DNA of 64,000 nucleotides from Arthrobacter jinronghuae (lineage in GTDB: Bacteria; Actinomycetota; Actinomycetes; Actinomycetales; Micrococcaceae): positions 1,302,001 through 1,366,000 of the forward strand of contig NZ_CP104263.1 in the NCBI RefSeq assembly GCF_025244825.1, given 5' to 3'. Made by a program: the position numbers and the translations under genes. The notes below the pieces were generated by a model. It was not told where the DNA came from. It saw nothing but the letters and a program-made list of their open reading frames with translations, and did no database searches. Below, piece by piece: positions 1 to 8,491 of the stretch (its first letter is position 1; each line of letters opens with the position of its first letter).

Positions 1-114
1 ACCGGGCTCGCCGATACTCAGGACAATCGCGTCCGGCTTGGCCCAGGCGGCCTGGGTGATTTCACGGATCTGGTTGGGCGGGACTTTCCGGACGTGCGGT
101 GAGAGCTGTGCCAT
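1..114 (-). CDS. PLP-dependent aminotransferase, N-terminal fragment (cut by window edge)
   Basis: The first 38 codons of a minus-strand gene are present and the rest lies outside the window. The translation begins MAQLSPHVRKVPPNQIREIT and continues through a block ending in SIGEPG. An ILSIGEP-type segment shortly after an N-terminal IREI helix is typical of fold-type I (class I/II) aspartate-like aminotransferases. The start ATG is at 112-114 on the reverse strand and no strong Shine-Dalgarno site precedes it. The gene is divergent from truB, with about 76 bp between the two starts. The catalytic lysine is outside the window, so the substrate cannot be assigned. Recognition rests on this short N-terminus only. 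Confidence 0.6.
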   Translation of the reverse strand, partial: MAQLSPHVRKVPPNQIREITQAAWAKPDAIVLSIGEPG

Positions 115-190
115 ATCCGAATGCTATCGCCGCCCGCGGGCGGCAGCGGTGCGGAACGGACGCCGCGTGCCGCAACATATACTGAAAGGC

Positions 191-1099
191 GTGAATTCAG
201 GGCAGGTCCGTTCAGGACTGATTATTGTGGACAAGCCGCAGGGATGGACGAGCCACGACGTGGTCGGACGCCTGCGGAGGCTGGCAGGCACCCGGAAGGT
301 CGGACACGCAGGCACCCTGGATCCGATGGCCACCGGCGTGCTGGTGGTCGGCATCAACAAGGCGACCCGCCTGCTGACCTACATTGTCGGCACCACCAAG
401 ACCTACGAGGCCACCATCCGGCTCGGTCAGGCGACCGTCACGGACGACGCCGAGGGTGAAGTCACCGCGGAAACCATTGCCGCCGCCGTGACGGACGAGG
501 AAATCCGGGCTGCGGTGGCGAACCTGACCGGCGACATCCAGCAGGTCCCCAGCAGCGTCAGCGCGATCAAGGTCAACGGCGAACGTTCCTACGCGAAGGT
601 CCGCGCCGGCGGGGAAGTGAACCTGCCCGCGCGGCCGGTTACCGTCTCCCGGTTCGAGGTCCATGACATCCGGCGCGAGAACGGCGGGCGGCTGCGCGAC
701 GTCGACGTCACCGTCGACTGCTCCTCCGGCACCTACATCCGCGCCCTGGCCCGTGACCTCGGTGCCGCACTCGGCGTCGGCGGGCACCTGACCGCCCTGC
801 GCCGCACCTGCGTGGGACCGTTCAGCCTGGAACAGGCCTCCACCCTCGAGGAACTGGCAGAGGACCTGCGGGTCCTGGACCTCGACGACGCCGCCGCCGA
901 CCTCTTCCCGGTCCGCAGCCTGTCCGCGTCCGAAGCCGAGGACCTCTCGCACGGCCGCCGGATCGGCGCCACCGGCAACGGCCAGCCGGGACCCGTCGCG
1001 GCCATCGATCCGGACGGCCGGGTGGTGGGACTGCTCGAGGACAAGGGCGAGCAGGCAAAGGCACTGCTGGTCTTCACACCCGGAAACGAGAAGGCGTAA
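191..1099 (+). CDS. truB: tRNA pseudouridine(55) synthase TruB
   Basis: Converts U55 of the tRNA T-arm to pseudouridine. The protein has 302 residues from a GTG start at 191. The TruB signature GHAGTLDPMATG follows about 38 residues in and supplies the catalytic Asp44. The later motif CSSGTYIRALARDLG and a C-terminal PUA-like segment (about residues 230-300) complete the family profile. The frame stays open to position 38, but the residues before VNSGQVRSG look non-coding and match no TruB, so the GTG was chosen even though its ribosome binding site (ctgaaaggc) is weak. The stop codon directly abuts the next gene, suggesting co-transcription with the small membrane-protein genes downstream. 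Confidence 0.95.
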   Translation: MNSGQVRSGLIIVDKPQGWTSHDVVGRLRRLAGTRKVGHAGTLDPMATGVLVVGINKATRLLTYIVGTTKTYEATIRLGQATVTDDAEGEVTAETIAAAVTDEEIRAAVANLTGDIQQVPSSVSAIKVNGERSYAKVRAGGEVNLPARPVTVSRFEVHDIRRENGGRLRDVDVTVDCSSGTYIRALARDLGAALGVGGHLTALRRTCVGPFSLEQASTLEELAEDLRVLDLDDAAADLFPVRSLSASEAEDLSHGRRIGATGNGQPGPVAAIDPDGRVVGLLEDKGEQAKALLVFTPGNEKA

Positions 1100-1468
1100 A
1101 TGGATCCGCTGTTCCTGGTCGGTTCCCTCGTCTGCCTGGTGTCCGTGGTGCTGTGCATCGGTGCCGCCGTCCTGAAGCAGGGACCAAACGACCTCACCAT
1201 CCTGTCCGCGGCCGCCGTCGAACTCTTCCTGCTGGTCTACGGCGCCGCTTCCCTGATCCGCCTCGCCGGCGGGGAGGGCATTGCCGGAGAAGCCTGGGAG
1301 TTCTGGGGCTATCTGCTGACCGCGCTGGTCATTCCGGTCGGTGCGGTCTGGTGGTCGCTCCTGGACCGGAGCCGCTGGAGCAACATTGTGCTTTCCGCCG
1401 TGGGAATCACCGTATTTGTCATGCTGTTCCGGATGGAACAGATCTGGGACGGAGCAACACTTCTATGA
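1100..1468 (+). CDS. small hydrophobic membrane protein, unknown function
   Basis: A 122-residue protein with four predicted membrane helices (about residues 3-25, 32-55, 68-90 and 95-115). I do not recognise a named family. Its ATG follows the truB stop with no gap (TAA then ATG), and its own stop overlaps the next start as ATGA, so translation is probably coupled to both neighbours. A purine-rich stretch (acgagaagg) at the end of truB can act as ribosome binding site. The position next to truB gives no firm functional hint. Confidence 0.75.
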   Translation: MDPLFLVGSLVCLVSVVLCIGAAVLKQGPNDLTILSAAAVELFLLVYGAASLIRLAGGEGIAGEAWEFWGYLLTALVIPVGAVWWSLLDRSRWSNIVLSAVGITVFVMLFRMEQIWDGATLL

Positions 1469-1914
1469 ACCGCAGTACTAATCCCGACGACGCCGAATCG
1501 GCGGACAGCTCCGCTCCCGCGGCCCGCAATGCAGGGCCCGGCCGGCTGCTGGTAGCCGTTTACGCGATCTTCGCGTTGGCGGCGTCGGCCCGCGCTGCGT
1601 TCCAGATCCTCACCAAGTTCGAGCACGCGCCCGTGGCTTACCTGCTTTCCGCCTTCGCCGCCGTGGTCTACATCGTGGCCACCGTCGGCCTGGCCCGCTC
1701 CGGCGCCACCGCTTACCGGATTTCCGTGGCGGCAGTGGGAGTGGAAATGGTCGGCGTGCTCGCTGTCGGAATCTTCGGCCTGATCGACCCCGCCGCGCTG
1801 CCCGACGACACGGTCTGGTCCGGCTTCGGCAGCGGGTACGGGTATGTGCCGTTGATCCTGCCGATGGTCGGGTTGTGGTGGCTTTACCGGCACCGCGCAG
1901 ACGCGCGCCGCTGA
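1465..1914 (+). CDS. membrane protein, unknown function
   Basis: A 149-residue protein starting at the ATG that overlaps the previous stop (ATGA). The first 25 residues are polar (MNRSTNPDDAESAD). Four hydrophobic helices follow, at about residues 28-50, 57-78, 85-107 and 125-142. A longer open frame exists upstream, but it overlaps the preceding gene and has no membrane-protein character. The overlap supports a two-gene unit with the preceding small membrane protein, which has a similar four-helix layout. No family was recognised. Confidence 0.75.
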   Translation: MNRSTNPDDAESADSSAPAARNAGPGRLLVAVYAIFALAASARAAFQILTKFEHAPVAYLLSAFAAVVYIVATVGLARSGATAYRISVAAVGVEMVGVLAVGIFGLIDPAALPDDTVWSGFGSGYGYVPLILPMVGLWWLYRHRADARR

Positions 1915-1997
1915 AATAAGTATGCTTACCTGTTCGGCGCGGGTGCGTGAGACGATGGCAGGAACAACTTCAGTTCCAACTCCGTCAAAGGGGAGCC

Positions 1998-2684
1998 ATG
2001 AGCAACGCAGCGCCGACACCGGGCGACAGGAACAGCCCTTCGGGCACGGACGGGCCGGGAAGCCAGGCACCAAAGGCGCCGGGGACATCAGCGCCGGGGA
2101 CATCAGCGCCGGGGACATCGACGCCGGGCGGGTCGGATTCCCCGACCCGCCGGACGCAGTCCGGCAAGCCGTCCGCCGGCAAGCCCGGCAGGGCAGGAAA
2201 GCAGCCGAAGGCGGCCAAGCCCTACAAGAGCAGTGACGACTGGGGCGTCTTCCGCGCCGTCGTCATCGGTGTGGGCATCCTGGTGGCCGGCTTCGGCCTC
2301 TACAACCTCATCACCGGCACGGCCGGCCTGCCGGACGGCGCCGGGGGAGAGGTCAATCCCACCCTGGAAAGCCAGTACCGGTTCTTCGCCGCGATGATGG
2401 TGGGCGTGGGCGCGGCATTCGTGGCCATTGCCGTGAAGTTCCAGTGGGCGAACATGCTCTGGCTCGTCTGCCTGATGGTGTTCCTGGGCGGCATTGGCCG
2501 TGTGCTTTCCTGGGCCTTCTCCGGAACCCCGCACTTCACGTTCATTGTGCTGATGATCGTTGAGCTGGCCTTCCCTCCGGCGCTGCTGGTCTGGCACCGG
2601 TTCATCGCCAAGACATCCGACCTGCGCCGCGAGTACAGCCAGCAGGCCGGGGGAGATACCGGGATTGCGGGCGGTTCCCGGTAA
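1998..2684 (+). CDS. DUF4345-like membrane protein with Ser/Pro/Gly-rich N-terminus
   Basis: A 228-residue protein. The ATG at 1998 is preceded by aaaggggag, a good ribosome binding site, and was preferred over an upstream in-frame ATG at 1947. Residues 1-75 are low-complexity Ser/Thr/Pro/Gly/Lys, including three PGTSA-type repeats encoded by a perfect 15-bp tandem repeat. Residues 80-215 contain four membrane helices. The segment ESQYRFFAAMMVGVGAAF resembles the DUF4345 family, whose members share a conserved RF pair before the second helix. The function is unknown. A TATGCT hexamer at 1921-1926 may be its promoter. Confidence 0.7.
   Translation: MSNAAPTPGDRNSPSGTDGPGSQAPKAPGTSAPGTSAPGTSTPGGSDSPTRRTQSGKPSAGKPGRAGKQPKAAKPYKSSDDWGVFRAVVIGVGILVAGFGLYNLITGTAGLPDGAGGEVNPTLESQYRFFAAMMVGVGAAFVAIAVKFQWANMLWLVCLMVFLGGIGRVLSWAFSGTPHFTFIVLMIVELAFPPALLVWHRFIAKTSDLRREYSQQAGGDTGIAGGSR
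2076..2120 (+). repeat. 15-bp in-frame tandem repeat, three copies
   Basis: The unit GCGCCGGGGACATCA occurs three times (2076-2090, 2091-2105, 2106-2120, with the last base changed). It encodes a repeated Ala-Pro-Gly-Thr-Ser pentapeptide in the disordered N-terminus of the DUF4345-like protein. Because 15 is a multiple of three, slippage would change tail length and keep the frame. Confidence 0.85.
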
Positions 2685-2790
2685 GCGTCGCAGATCGGAC
2701 ATAATGGATAGGTCCCGGCGCGGCGAAAGCCGCCCGGAAACCTGGACCAGCCGTTCGACCGGCGCTGGAAAATGCTGCTAAGGAGCCTGC

Positions 2791-3774
2791 GTGTACTACT
2801 GGAATGACCTGGCGGAAATACCTGCCGACATTGGTCCGACAGTAATCACCATTGGCAACTTCGACGGCGTGCATCTGGGCCACCAGCATGTGCTCAACCG
2901 CCTGGTCAAGGTGGCGCGTGCCCAGGATGCGGCCGCCGTCGCCATCTCCTTTGATCCCCACCCGGCGCAGGTACACCGGCCCCAGAGCGCACCGGAACTG
3001 ATCATGGGCCTCGTGGACCGCGTGCAGGCGCTGGCCGACACCGGGCTGGACGGCCTGCTGATGATGCATTACACGCTGGAGCTGGCTTCCCTGACCGCAG
3101 AGGAATTTGTCCGCACGGTCCTGGTTGAGGCACTCCACGTCAAGACAGTCGTCATCGGCCACGACGTCCGCTTCGGACGGGGCAACGCCGGAGACCTGGA
3201 CACCATGCGCGAACTCGGCCGCGAGCTCGGGTTCGCCGTGGAAGCGGTGGAGGATTTCGGCGCACTCCCGGACGGCCCGGACTCCGGCCGGCGCTGTTCC
3301 TCCACCTGGATCCGCGAAGCACTGCGGGAAGGTGATGTCCGCACCGCTGCCCGCCTGCTCGGACGTACCCACCGGATGCGCGGCGAAGTGGTGCACGGGG
3401 CGGCACGCGGCCGCGAACTGGGGTTCCCTACCGCCAACCTCGCCCCGGAGTCCTCAGGCCTCATCCCCGCCGACGGGATCTACGCCGGCTGGCTGGTGGA
3501 CGAGGCCGGCGCCCGGTGGCCCGCCGCCGTGTCGGTGGGTTCCAACCCCACCTTCGAGGGCGTGAGCCGTCAGGTGGAAGCACATGTCATCGACCGGCCC
3601 GCCGAAGAGATCGAGGATTTCAACCTGTACGGCCAGCACGTGGTGGTGGAATTCGTGGACCGGCTCCGGGGCATGGTGGCGTACACCGGCCCCGAGGCAC
3701 TGGTCGCCCAGATGCGCCTCGACGTCGAACGCACCCGCGAGGTCCTTTCGACAGAAAGCGGCACGGGCAGGTAA
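2791..3774 (+). CDS. ribF: bifunctional riboflavin kinase / FAD synthetase RibF
   Basis: Phosphorylates riboflavin to FMN and adenylates FMN to FAD. The protein has 327 residues, the usual length. The N-terminal nucleotidyltransferase domain carries GNFDGVHLGH at residues 22-31 (HIGH-type motif). The C-terminal flavokinase domain carries GRELGFPTANL at about 207-217, where the PTAN residues bind ATP and riboflavin. The GTG start at 2791 sits 6-8 nt after AAGGAG at 2779-2784, a strong ribosome binding site. It precedes rpsO, as in mycobacteria. A GAAA-capped hairpin (about 2715-2737) lies in the leader; I saw no FMN riboswitch. Confidence 0.95.
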   Translation: MYYWNDLAEIPADIGPTVITIGNFDGVHLGHQHVLNRLVKVARAQDAAAVAISFDPHPAQVHRPQSAPELIMGLVDRVQALADTGLDGLLMMHYTLELASLTAEEFVRTVLVEALHVKTVVIGHDVRFGRGNAGDLDTMRELGRELGFAVEAVEDFGALPDGPDSGRRCSSTWIREALREGDVRTAARLLGRTHRMRGEVVHGAARGRELGFPTANLAPESSGLIPADGIYAGWLVDEAGARWPAAVSVGSNPTFEGVSRQVEAHVIDRPAEEIEDFNLYGQHVVVEFVDRLRGMVAYTGPEALVAQMRLDVERTREVLSTESGTGR

Positions 3775-3906
3775 ACTGGTTTCAAATTCGGCTGCGGTCC
3801 GTGGCGGCTGAATTTCTTTATGTTCCGGGGCTGACGCCCCAGGGCAGAAAGATTCCCGGCAGCGAAGTGCTGACTCGGGCCTCACGGCACAACTCTAGGA
3901 GTTACA

Positions 3907-4176
3907 TTGGCACTCGATCCCGCCGTCAAGCAGGAAATCATTCGGGAATTCGCTCGCGCTGAAGGGGACACCGGTTCCCCCGAGGTTCAGGTTGCTGTGC
4001 TTTCACGGCGCATCCTCGACCTGACCGAGCACCTGAAGACCCACAAGCATGACCACCACACCCGCCGCGGCCTGATGGCCCTGGTTGGTCGTCGTCGTCG
4101 CATGCTGACCTACCTGCGCGAGACCGACATCGCCCGCTACCGTACGCTCATTGAGCGCCTCGGCCTGCGTCGATAG
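3907..4176 (+). CDS. rpsO: 30S ribosomal protein S15
   Basis: An 89-residue primary 16S rRNA-binding protein of the small subunit, full length for the family ([14 protein letters not shown] and [17 protein letters not shown] are conserved S15 segments). Translation starts at TTG 3907, 5 nt after AGGAG at 3897-3901; no ATG or GTG fits. A small hairpin (3827-3831 pairing with 3836-3840) sits about 70 nt upstream in the leader. That is a plausible place for S15 autogenous control, though I cannot show it. A terminator follows at once. Confidence 0.95.
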   Translation: MALDPAVKQEIIREFARAEGDTGSPEVQVAVLSRRILDLTEHLKTHKHDHHTRRGLMALVGRRRRMLTYLRETDIARYRTLIERLGLRR

Positions 4177-4184
4177 TCTTTGTG

Positions 4185-4223
4185 AAAGGCGGCACCTGTG
4201 CACTGCACGGGGAGCCGCCTTTT
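4185..4223 (+). terminator. intrinsic terminator of rpsO
   Basis: AAAGGCGGC (4185-4193) pairs with GCCGCCTTT (4214-4222), a 9-bp stem followed by a short T run. It lies 9 nt after the rpsO stop and separates rpsO from the long pnp leader. Confidence 0.8.
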
Positions 4224-4525
4224 GCGCAGGCAGGCATGGACACCGGGAAAGCCGGAAGCGCACCTGTCTGATTTCGGTCTCCACCATAGGGGGGGCCGGC
4301 GAAGGTAGTTATGCAGTAAAAGAACCACAGAAGTAAAGAAGCACACATCACAGGAGTCAGCCAGCATCGCAGCATTCGCGGTCCTCGGTAGTGGTCTCCG
4401 GGAGAATCTGCCCGAGGACCTCGATCGAAGACCGGGTGTTGAACGTGCGGCCCGTGCCGCGCGGAAAGAAGTTCGATACGGTGCTGGGTGCCTCCGCCCA
4501 CAGAAGAAACGGAGGTGACTCTCAT
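4224..4525 (+). promoter_or_regulatory. pnp promoter region and 5' leader with 9-bp hairpin
   Basis: About 300 nt without a gene. The clearest element is a perfect inverted repeat, GGTCCTCGG (4380-4388) and CCGAGGACC (4412-4420), enclosing a smaller TCTC/GAGA pair (4395-4398 with 4402-4405). It starts about 145 nt before the pnp ATG and has no T run after it, so it is not a terminator. In Escherichia coli the pnp leader hairpin is cut by RNase III and then bound by PNPase. A similar autoregulatory role here is inferred from position and shape only. The strong ribosome binding site GGAGGTGA is at 4511-4518. Confidence 0.5.
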
Positions 4526-6751
4526 ATGGAGGGTCCCGAAATTCAGTTCTCAGAAGCCGTTATTGACAACGGCAAGTACGGCAAGCGCGTCATCCGGTTC
4601 GAAACCGGCCGCCTTGCCCAGCAGGCAGCCGGTTCGGCGATGGTCTACATTGACGAAGACACCGCCCTGCTCTCGGCCACGTCCGCCGGCAAGTCCCCGC
4701 GTGAAGGTTTCGACTTCTTCCCGCTGACCGTGGACGTCGAGGAGCGTATGTACGCTGCCGGCCGCATCCCGGGCTCGTTCTTCCGCCGCGAAGGCCGTCC
4801 GTCCACCGAAGCCATCCTGGCCTGCCGCCTGATGGACCGCCCGCTGCGCCCCGCGTTCGTCAAGGGCCTGCGCAACGAGGTCCAGATTGTGGTCACCGTC
4901 CTGGCGATCAACCCGGACGTTCTCTACGACGTGGTTGCGATCAACGCTTCCTCCATGTCCACCCAGCTGAGCGGCCTGCCGTTCTCCGGCCCGATCGGCG
5001 GCGTCCGCGTTGCCCTGGTTGACGGCCAGTGGGTTGCGTTCCCGAAGCACTCCGAGCTGGAGCGCGCCGTGTTCTCCATGGTGGTTGCCGGCCGCATTGC
5101 CGGTGACGACGTCGCCATCATGATGGTGGAAGCCGAAGCCACCGACAACGCCTGGAACCTCATCAAGGAAGAGGGCGCCACCGCCCCGACCGAAGAGGTT
5201 GTTGCAGAAGGCCTGGAAGCGGCGAAGCCGTTCATCAAGGTCCTGTGCGACGCCCAGTCGGACCTGGCTGCCCGCGCAGCCAAGCCCACCGTCGAGTTCC
5301 CGATCTTCCTGGATTACCAGGACGACGTGTACGAGGCCGTTGAAGCCGCTGCCGGCGAGAAGCTGGCCAAGGTCTTCTCGATCGCCGACAAGCAGGAGCG
5401 CGACGCCGCTGCCGACGAGCTCAAGGACGAAGTCAAGGCCGCACTGGCTGAGAAGTTCGAAGGCCGCGAAGGCGAAGTTTCCGCTGCTTTCCGCTCCGTC
5501 ACCAAGCAGGTCGTGCGCCAGCGCATCCTCAAGGAGCAGGTCCGCATCGACGGCCGCGGCCTGACGGACATCCGTCAGCTCACCGCCGAGGTCGAGGTCC
5601 TGCCCCGCGTACACGGTTCGGCCATCTTCGAGCGCGGCGAAACCCAGATCATGGGTGTCACCACGCTGAACATGCTGAAGATGGAACAGCAGATTGACTC
5701 GCTGTCGCCGGTAACGCGCAAGCGCTACATGCACAACTACAACTTCCCGCCGTACTCCACCGGTGAGACCGGCCGCGTGGGTTCGCCCAAGCGCCGCGAA
5801 ATCGGCCACGGCGCACTTGCAGAGCGCGCCCTGATGCCGGTGCTGCCCACGCGTGAAGAATTCCCGTACGCCATCCGCCAGGTCTCCGAAGCCCTGAGCT
5901 CCAACGGTTCCACCTCCATGGGTTCGGTCTGCGCCTCGACGCTGTCCATGCTCAACGCCGGTGTTCCGCTGCGCGCTCCGGTGGCAGGCATCGCCATGGG
6001 CCTGGTCTCCGACCAGGTTGACGGCGAAACCCGCTACGCAGCCCTGACCGATATCCTCGGCGCCGAAGATGCTTTCGGCGACATGGACTTCAAGGTCGCC
6101 GGTACCTCCGAGTTCGTCACGGCCATCCAGCTGGACACCAAGCTCGACGGTATCCCCGCCTCCGTGCTGGCAGCAGCACTGAAGCAGGCCCGCGAAGCCC
6201 GCCTGCACATCCTCGACGTGATGCAGGCCGCGATCGACGCACCGGACGAGCTCTCCGAGTTCGCCCCGCGCATCATCTCGGTCAAGATCCCCGTGGACAA
6301 GATCGGCGAGGTCATCGGCCCGAAGGGCAAGATGATCAACCAGATCCAGGAGGACACCGGCGCTGACATCTCCATCGAAGATGACGGCACCGTCCTCATC
6401 GGCGCAACCGACGGCGGCTCCGCCGAGGCTGCCCGCTCGGCGATCAACGCGATCGCCAACCCGCAGGTCCCCGAGATCGGCGAGCGTTACCTCGGCACGG
6501 TAGTCAAGACCACCACGTTCGGTGCTTTTGTCTCCCTGACCCCGGGCAAGGACGGCCTGCTGCACATCTCCGAGCTGCGTAAGCTCGCCGGCGGCAAGCG
6601 CGTGGACAACGTCGACGACGTCGTCTCCGTGGGCCAGAAGGTCCAGGTGGAAATCACCAAGATCGATGACCGCGGAAAGCTTTCGCTCTCCCCGGTGGTT
6701 GCTGAAGACGCCGAAGGCGAAGAAGCAGCAGAAACCGAGTCTGCAGAGTAA
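4526..6751 (+). CDS. pnp: polyribonucleotide nucleotidyltransferase (PNPase)
   Basis: A phosphorolytic 3'-5' exoribonuclease of 741 residues. Order of domains: first RNase PH domain, helical linker, second RNase PH domain (with [14 protein letters not shown] around residue 460), KH domain ([11 protein letters not shown] near 593) and S1 domain ([15 protein letters not shown] near 655), then an acidic tail. The ATG at 4526 has GGAGGTGA 8 nt upstream. The frame is open further upstream, but that part is the structured leader. The M16 peptidase gene begins on the base after the stop codon, the same pairing as gpsI-pepR in mycobacteria. Confidence 0.97.
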   Translation: MEGPEIQFSEAVIDNGKYGKRVIRFETGRLAQQAAGSAMVYIDEDTALLSATSAGKSPREGFDFFPLTVDVEERMYAAGRIPGSFFRREGRPSTEAILACRLMDRPLRPAFVKGLRNEVQIVVTVLAINPDVLYDVVAINASSMSTQLSGLPFSGPIGGVRVALVDGQWVAFPKHSELERAVFSMVVAGRIAGDDVAIMMVEAEATDNAWNLIKEEGATAPTEEVVAEGLEAAKPFIKVLCDAQSDLAARAAKPTVEFPIFLDYQDDVYEAVEAAAGEKLAKVFSIADKQERDAAADELKDEVKAALAEKFEGREGEVSAAFRSVTKQVVRQRILKEQVRIDGRGLTDIRQLTAEVEVLPRVHGSAIFERGETQIMGVTTLNMLKMEQQIDSLSPVTRKRYMHNYNFPPYSTGETGRVGSPKRREIGHGALAERALMPVLPTREEFPYAIRQVSEALSSNGSTSMGSVCASTLSMLNAGVPLRAPVAGIAMGLVSDQVDGETRYAALTDILGAEDAFGDMDFKVAGTSEFVTAIQLDTKLDGIPASVLAAALKQAREARLHILDVMQAAIDAPDELSEFAPRIISVKIPVDKIGEVIGPKGKMINQIQEDTGADISIEDDGTVLIGATDGGSAEAARSAINAIANPQVPEIGERYLGTVVKTTTFGAFVSLTPGKDGLLHISELRKLAGGKRVDNVDDVVSVGQKVQVEITKIDDRGKLSLSPVVAEDAEGEEAAETESAE

Positions 6752-8152
6752 ATGCCGGACTACTCCGATGGAAACCGTCCCGTGTCCCCTTCCTCACCGA
6801 AGGGGCACGGGACGGTTGTCCAGCTTCCGCTGACCACTCTTTCCTCCGACCCGACCCTTGTGGTCGGAACTCCGGGAGGCGCCGTCGTGCGCCGTTCGGT
6901 ACTGCCCGGCGGCGTCCGGGTCCTGACGGAGGAAATGCCGGGCCAGCGCAGCACGGCCATCGGATTCTGGGTTGGTGTCGGCTCGCGGGATGAAGCCGCG
7001 GGCCGGCACGGCTCCACACACTTCCTTGAGCACCTGCTGTTCAAGGGCACCAGCCGCCGTTCGGCGCTGGATATCGCCTCGGCGTTTGACGAGGTGGGCG
7101 GCGAGTCCAATGCGGCCACCGCCAAGGAAAGCACCTGCTACTACGCTCGGGTGCTGGATACCGATCTTCCGATGGCCATTGACGTCATCACCGACATGGT
7201 TACGTCTGCCGTCCTGGATCCTGAGGAACTGGAACAGGAACGCGACGTCATCCTCGAAGAGATCGCCATGGACAATGACGATCCGGCCGATCTCTGCCAC
7301 GAAAAGTTTTCCGAAGCCGTCCTCGGCGACCATGCCCTCGGCCGTCCCATCGGCGGCACTCCCGATGCCATCCGGAGCGTGTCCCGCGAAGCGGTCCTTG
7401 ACCACTACCGGCGGTACTACCGTCCGGAGGAACTGGTAGTCACCGCTGCCGGGGGACTGGACCACGAGCAGGTCTGCGCACTCGTGCTGCAGGCGCTGCA
7501 GACCGCCGGCTGGGAACTGGACCCGGCGGCAACGCCTGCGCCGCGCCGGGACACCGCGCCGGCGTCGATCTCCGGCACCGCCGGCGTCCACGTCATCAAC
7601 CGTCCGGTGGAGCAGGCCAACATCGTGATGGGCTGCCCCTCGCTGACCGCAACGGATGACCGCCGCTTTGCCATGAGCGTGCTGAACACGATCCTCGGAG
7701 GCGGCATGTCCTCCCGCCTGTTCCAGGAGATCCGCGAGAAGCGCGGACTGGTGTACTCCACCTACTCTTTCTCGGCGTCGTACGCCGACGCCGGCTACTT
7801 CGGCATGTATGCAGGCTGCTCGCCCGCCAAGACCCGGCAGGTCATCGACCTGCTCGGCAGCGAACTCGAGCGGCTGGCCGCCGACGGCGTGGAGCCTGCC
7901 GAACTGGCCAAGGCCCTGGGCCAGATCTCCGGCGGCATGGTGCTGGGCCTGGAGGACTCCGGCTCCCGGATGTCCCGCCTGGGCCGGGCGGAGCTGGTCA
8001 GCGGCGAGTTCATCGACATCGATGAGTCCCTGCGCCGGATCCATTCAGTCACGGCGGAACAGGTCCAGGAGCTGGCCGTAGAACTGGCCGCAGCCCCCCG
8101 CACCATCACCGTGGTGGGCCCGTTCGAATCAGCGGCGGAACTGGGCTTCTAA
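6752..8152 (+). CDS. M16 family zinc metallopeptidase (PepR-like)
   Basis: A 466-residue insulinase/processing-peptidase family protein. The inverted zinc motif HFLEH is at residues 90-94, and the downstream glutamate ligand lies in the LEEIAMDNDDP region. The second M16 domain includes FGGMSSRLFQEIREKRGLVYS-type sequence, normally used to bind the substrate. The extra N-terminal 45 residues are Ser/Pro-rich and could be shorter if a later start is used. The ATG follows the pnp stop with no gap. No signal peptide is visible, so it is probably cytoplasmic. Its substrate cannot be told from sequence. Confidence 0.9.
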   Translation: MPDYSDGNRPVSPSSPKGHGTVVQLPLTTLSSDPTLVVGTPGGAVVRRSVLPGGVRVLTEEMPGQRSTAIGFWVGVGSRDEAAGRHGSTHFLEHLLFKGTSRRSALDIASAFDEVGGESNAATAKESTCYYARVLDTDLPMAIDVITDMVTSAVLDPEELEQERDVILEEIAMDNDDPADLCHEKFSEAVLGDHALGRPIGGTPDAIRSVSREAVLDHYRRYYRPEELVVTAAGGLDHEQVCALVLQALQTAGWELDPAATPAPRRDTAPASISGTAGVHVINRPVEQANIVMGCPSLTATDDRRFAMSVLNTILGGGMSSRLFQEIREKRGLVYSTYSFSASYADAGYFGMYAGCSPAKTRQVIDLLGSELERLAADGVEPAELAKALGQISGGMVLGLEDSGSRMSRLGRAELVSGEFIDIDESLRRIHSVTAEQVQELAVELAAAPRTITVVGPFESAAELGF

Positions 8153-8162
8153 CCTCTTTGCG

Positions 8163-8203
8163 AAAGGCACACCCGGCGCGGACCGCGTCCCGGGTGTGCC
8201 TTT
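8163..8203. terminator. bidirectional terminator between M16 peptidase and moaD
   Basis: AAAGGCACACCCG (8163-8175) pairs perfectly with CGGGTGTGCCTTT (8191-8203), a 13-bp stem with A and T tracts at the two ends. It lies between two converging genes and can end transcription from both. Confidence 0.85.
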
Positions 8204-8230
8204 GCCGTTTAACCGCCGCCGCTCCTGCGC

Positions 8231-8491
8231 CTATCCGCCCGCGAAGGGCGGGAGGATGTCCACAACGTCTCCCGGCTGCAGCAGCAGGTCCGGGTTCCGG
8301 GCCGCCGTTTCGTTGACCAGGAACGTACTGCGGGCAATCACCGTACCGAGCGCCGGGACGCCTGCGCCGGGCGACGGGTACCGGGCGGCAAGTTTTTCCG
8401 CCAGCTCGGCCAGCGTCAGCGGCCCTTCATCCAGGTGTTCTTCTTCCGTGCCGGCTGCTGCCTTCGCAGCGCCGAAGTATCTGATCAGCAC
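8231..8491 (-). CDS. moaD: molybdopterin synthase small subunit MoaD
   Basis: An 86-residue ubiquitin-fold sulfur carrier that ends in the required Gly-Gly (PPFAGG). The C-terminal glycine is thiocarboxylated and donates sulfur to precursor Z in the MoaD-MoaE complex. The GTG start lies directly after the moaA stop on the same strand, so the two form an operon. The partner moaE is 6.8 kb away on the other strand of the same island. No MoeB/MoeZ-type activating enzyme is present in the window. Confidence 0.9.
   Translation of the reverse strand: MLIRYFGAAKAAAGTEEEHLDEGPLTLAELAEKLAARYPSPGAGVPALGTVIARSTFLVNETAARNPDLLLQPGDVVDILPPFAGG

Noticed and set aside
3107..3565. Alternative plus-strand frame inside ribF
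   Set aside because: Low-complexity Ser/Ala/Pro translation typical of an out-of-frame read; ribF motifs lie in the other frame.
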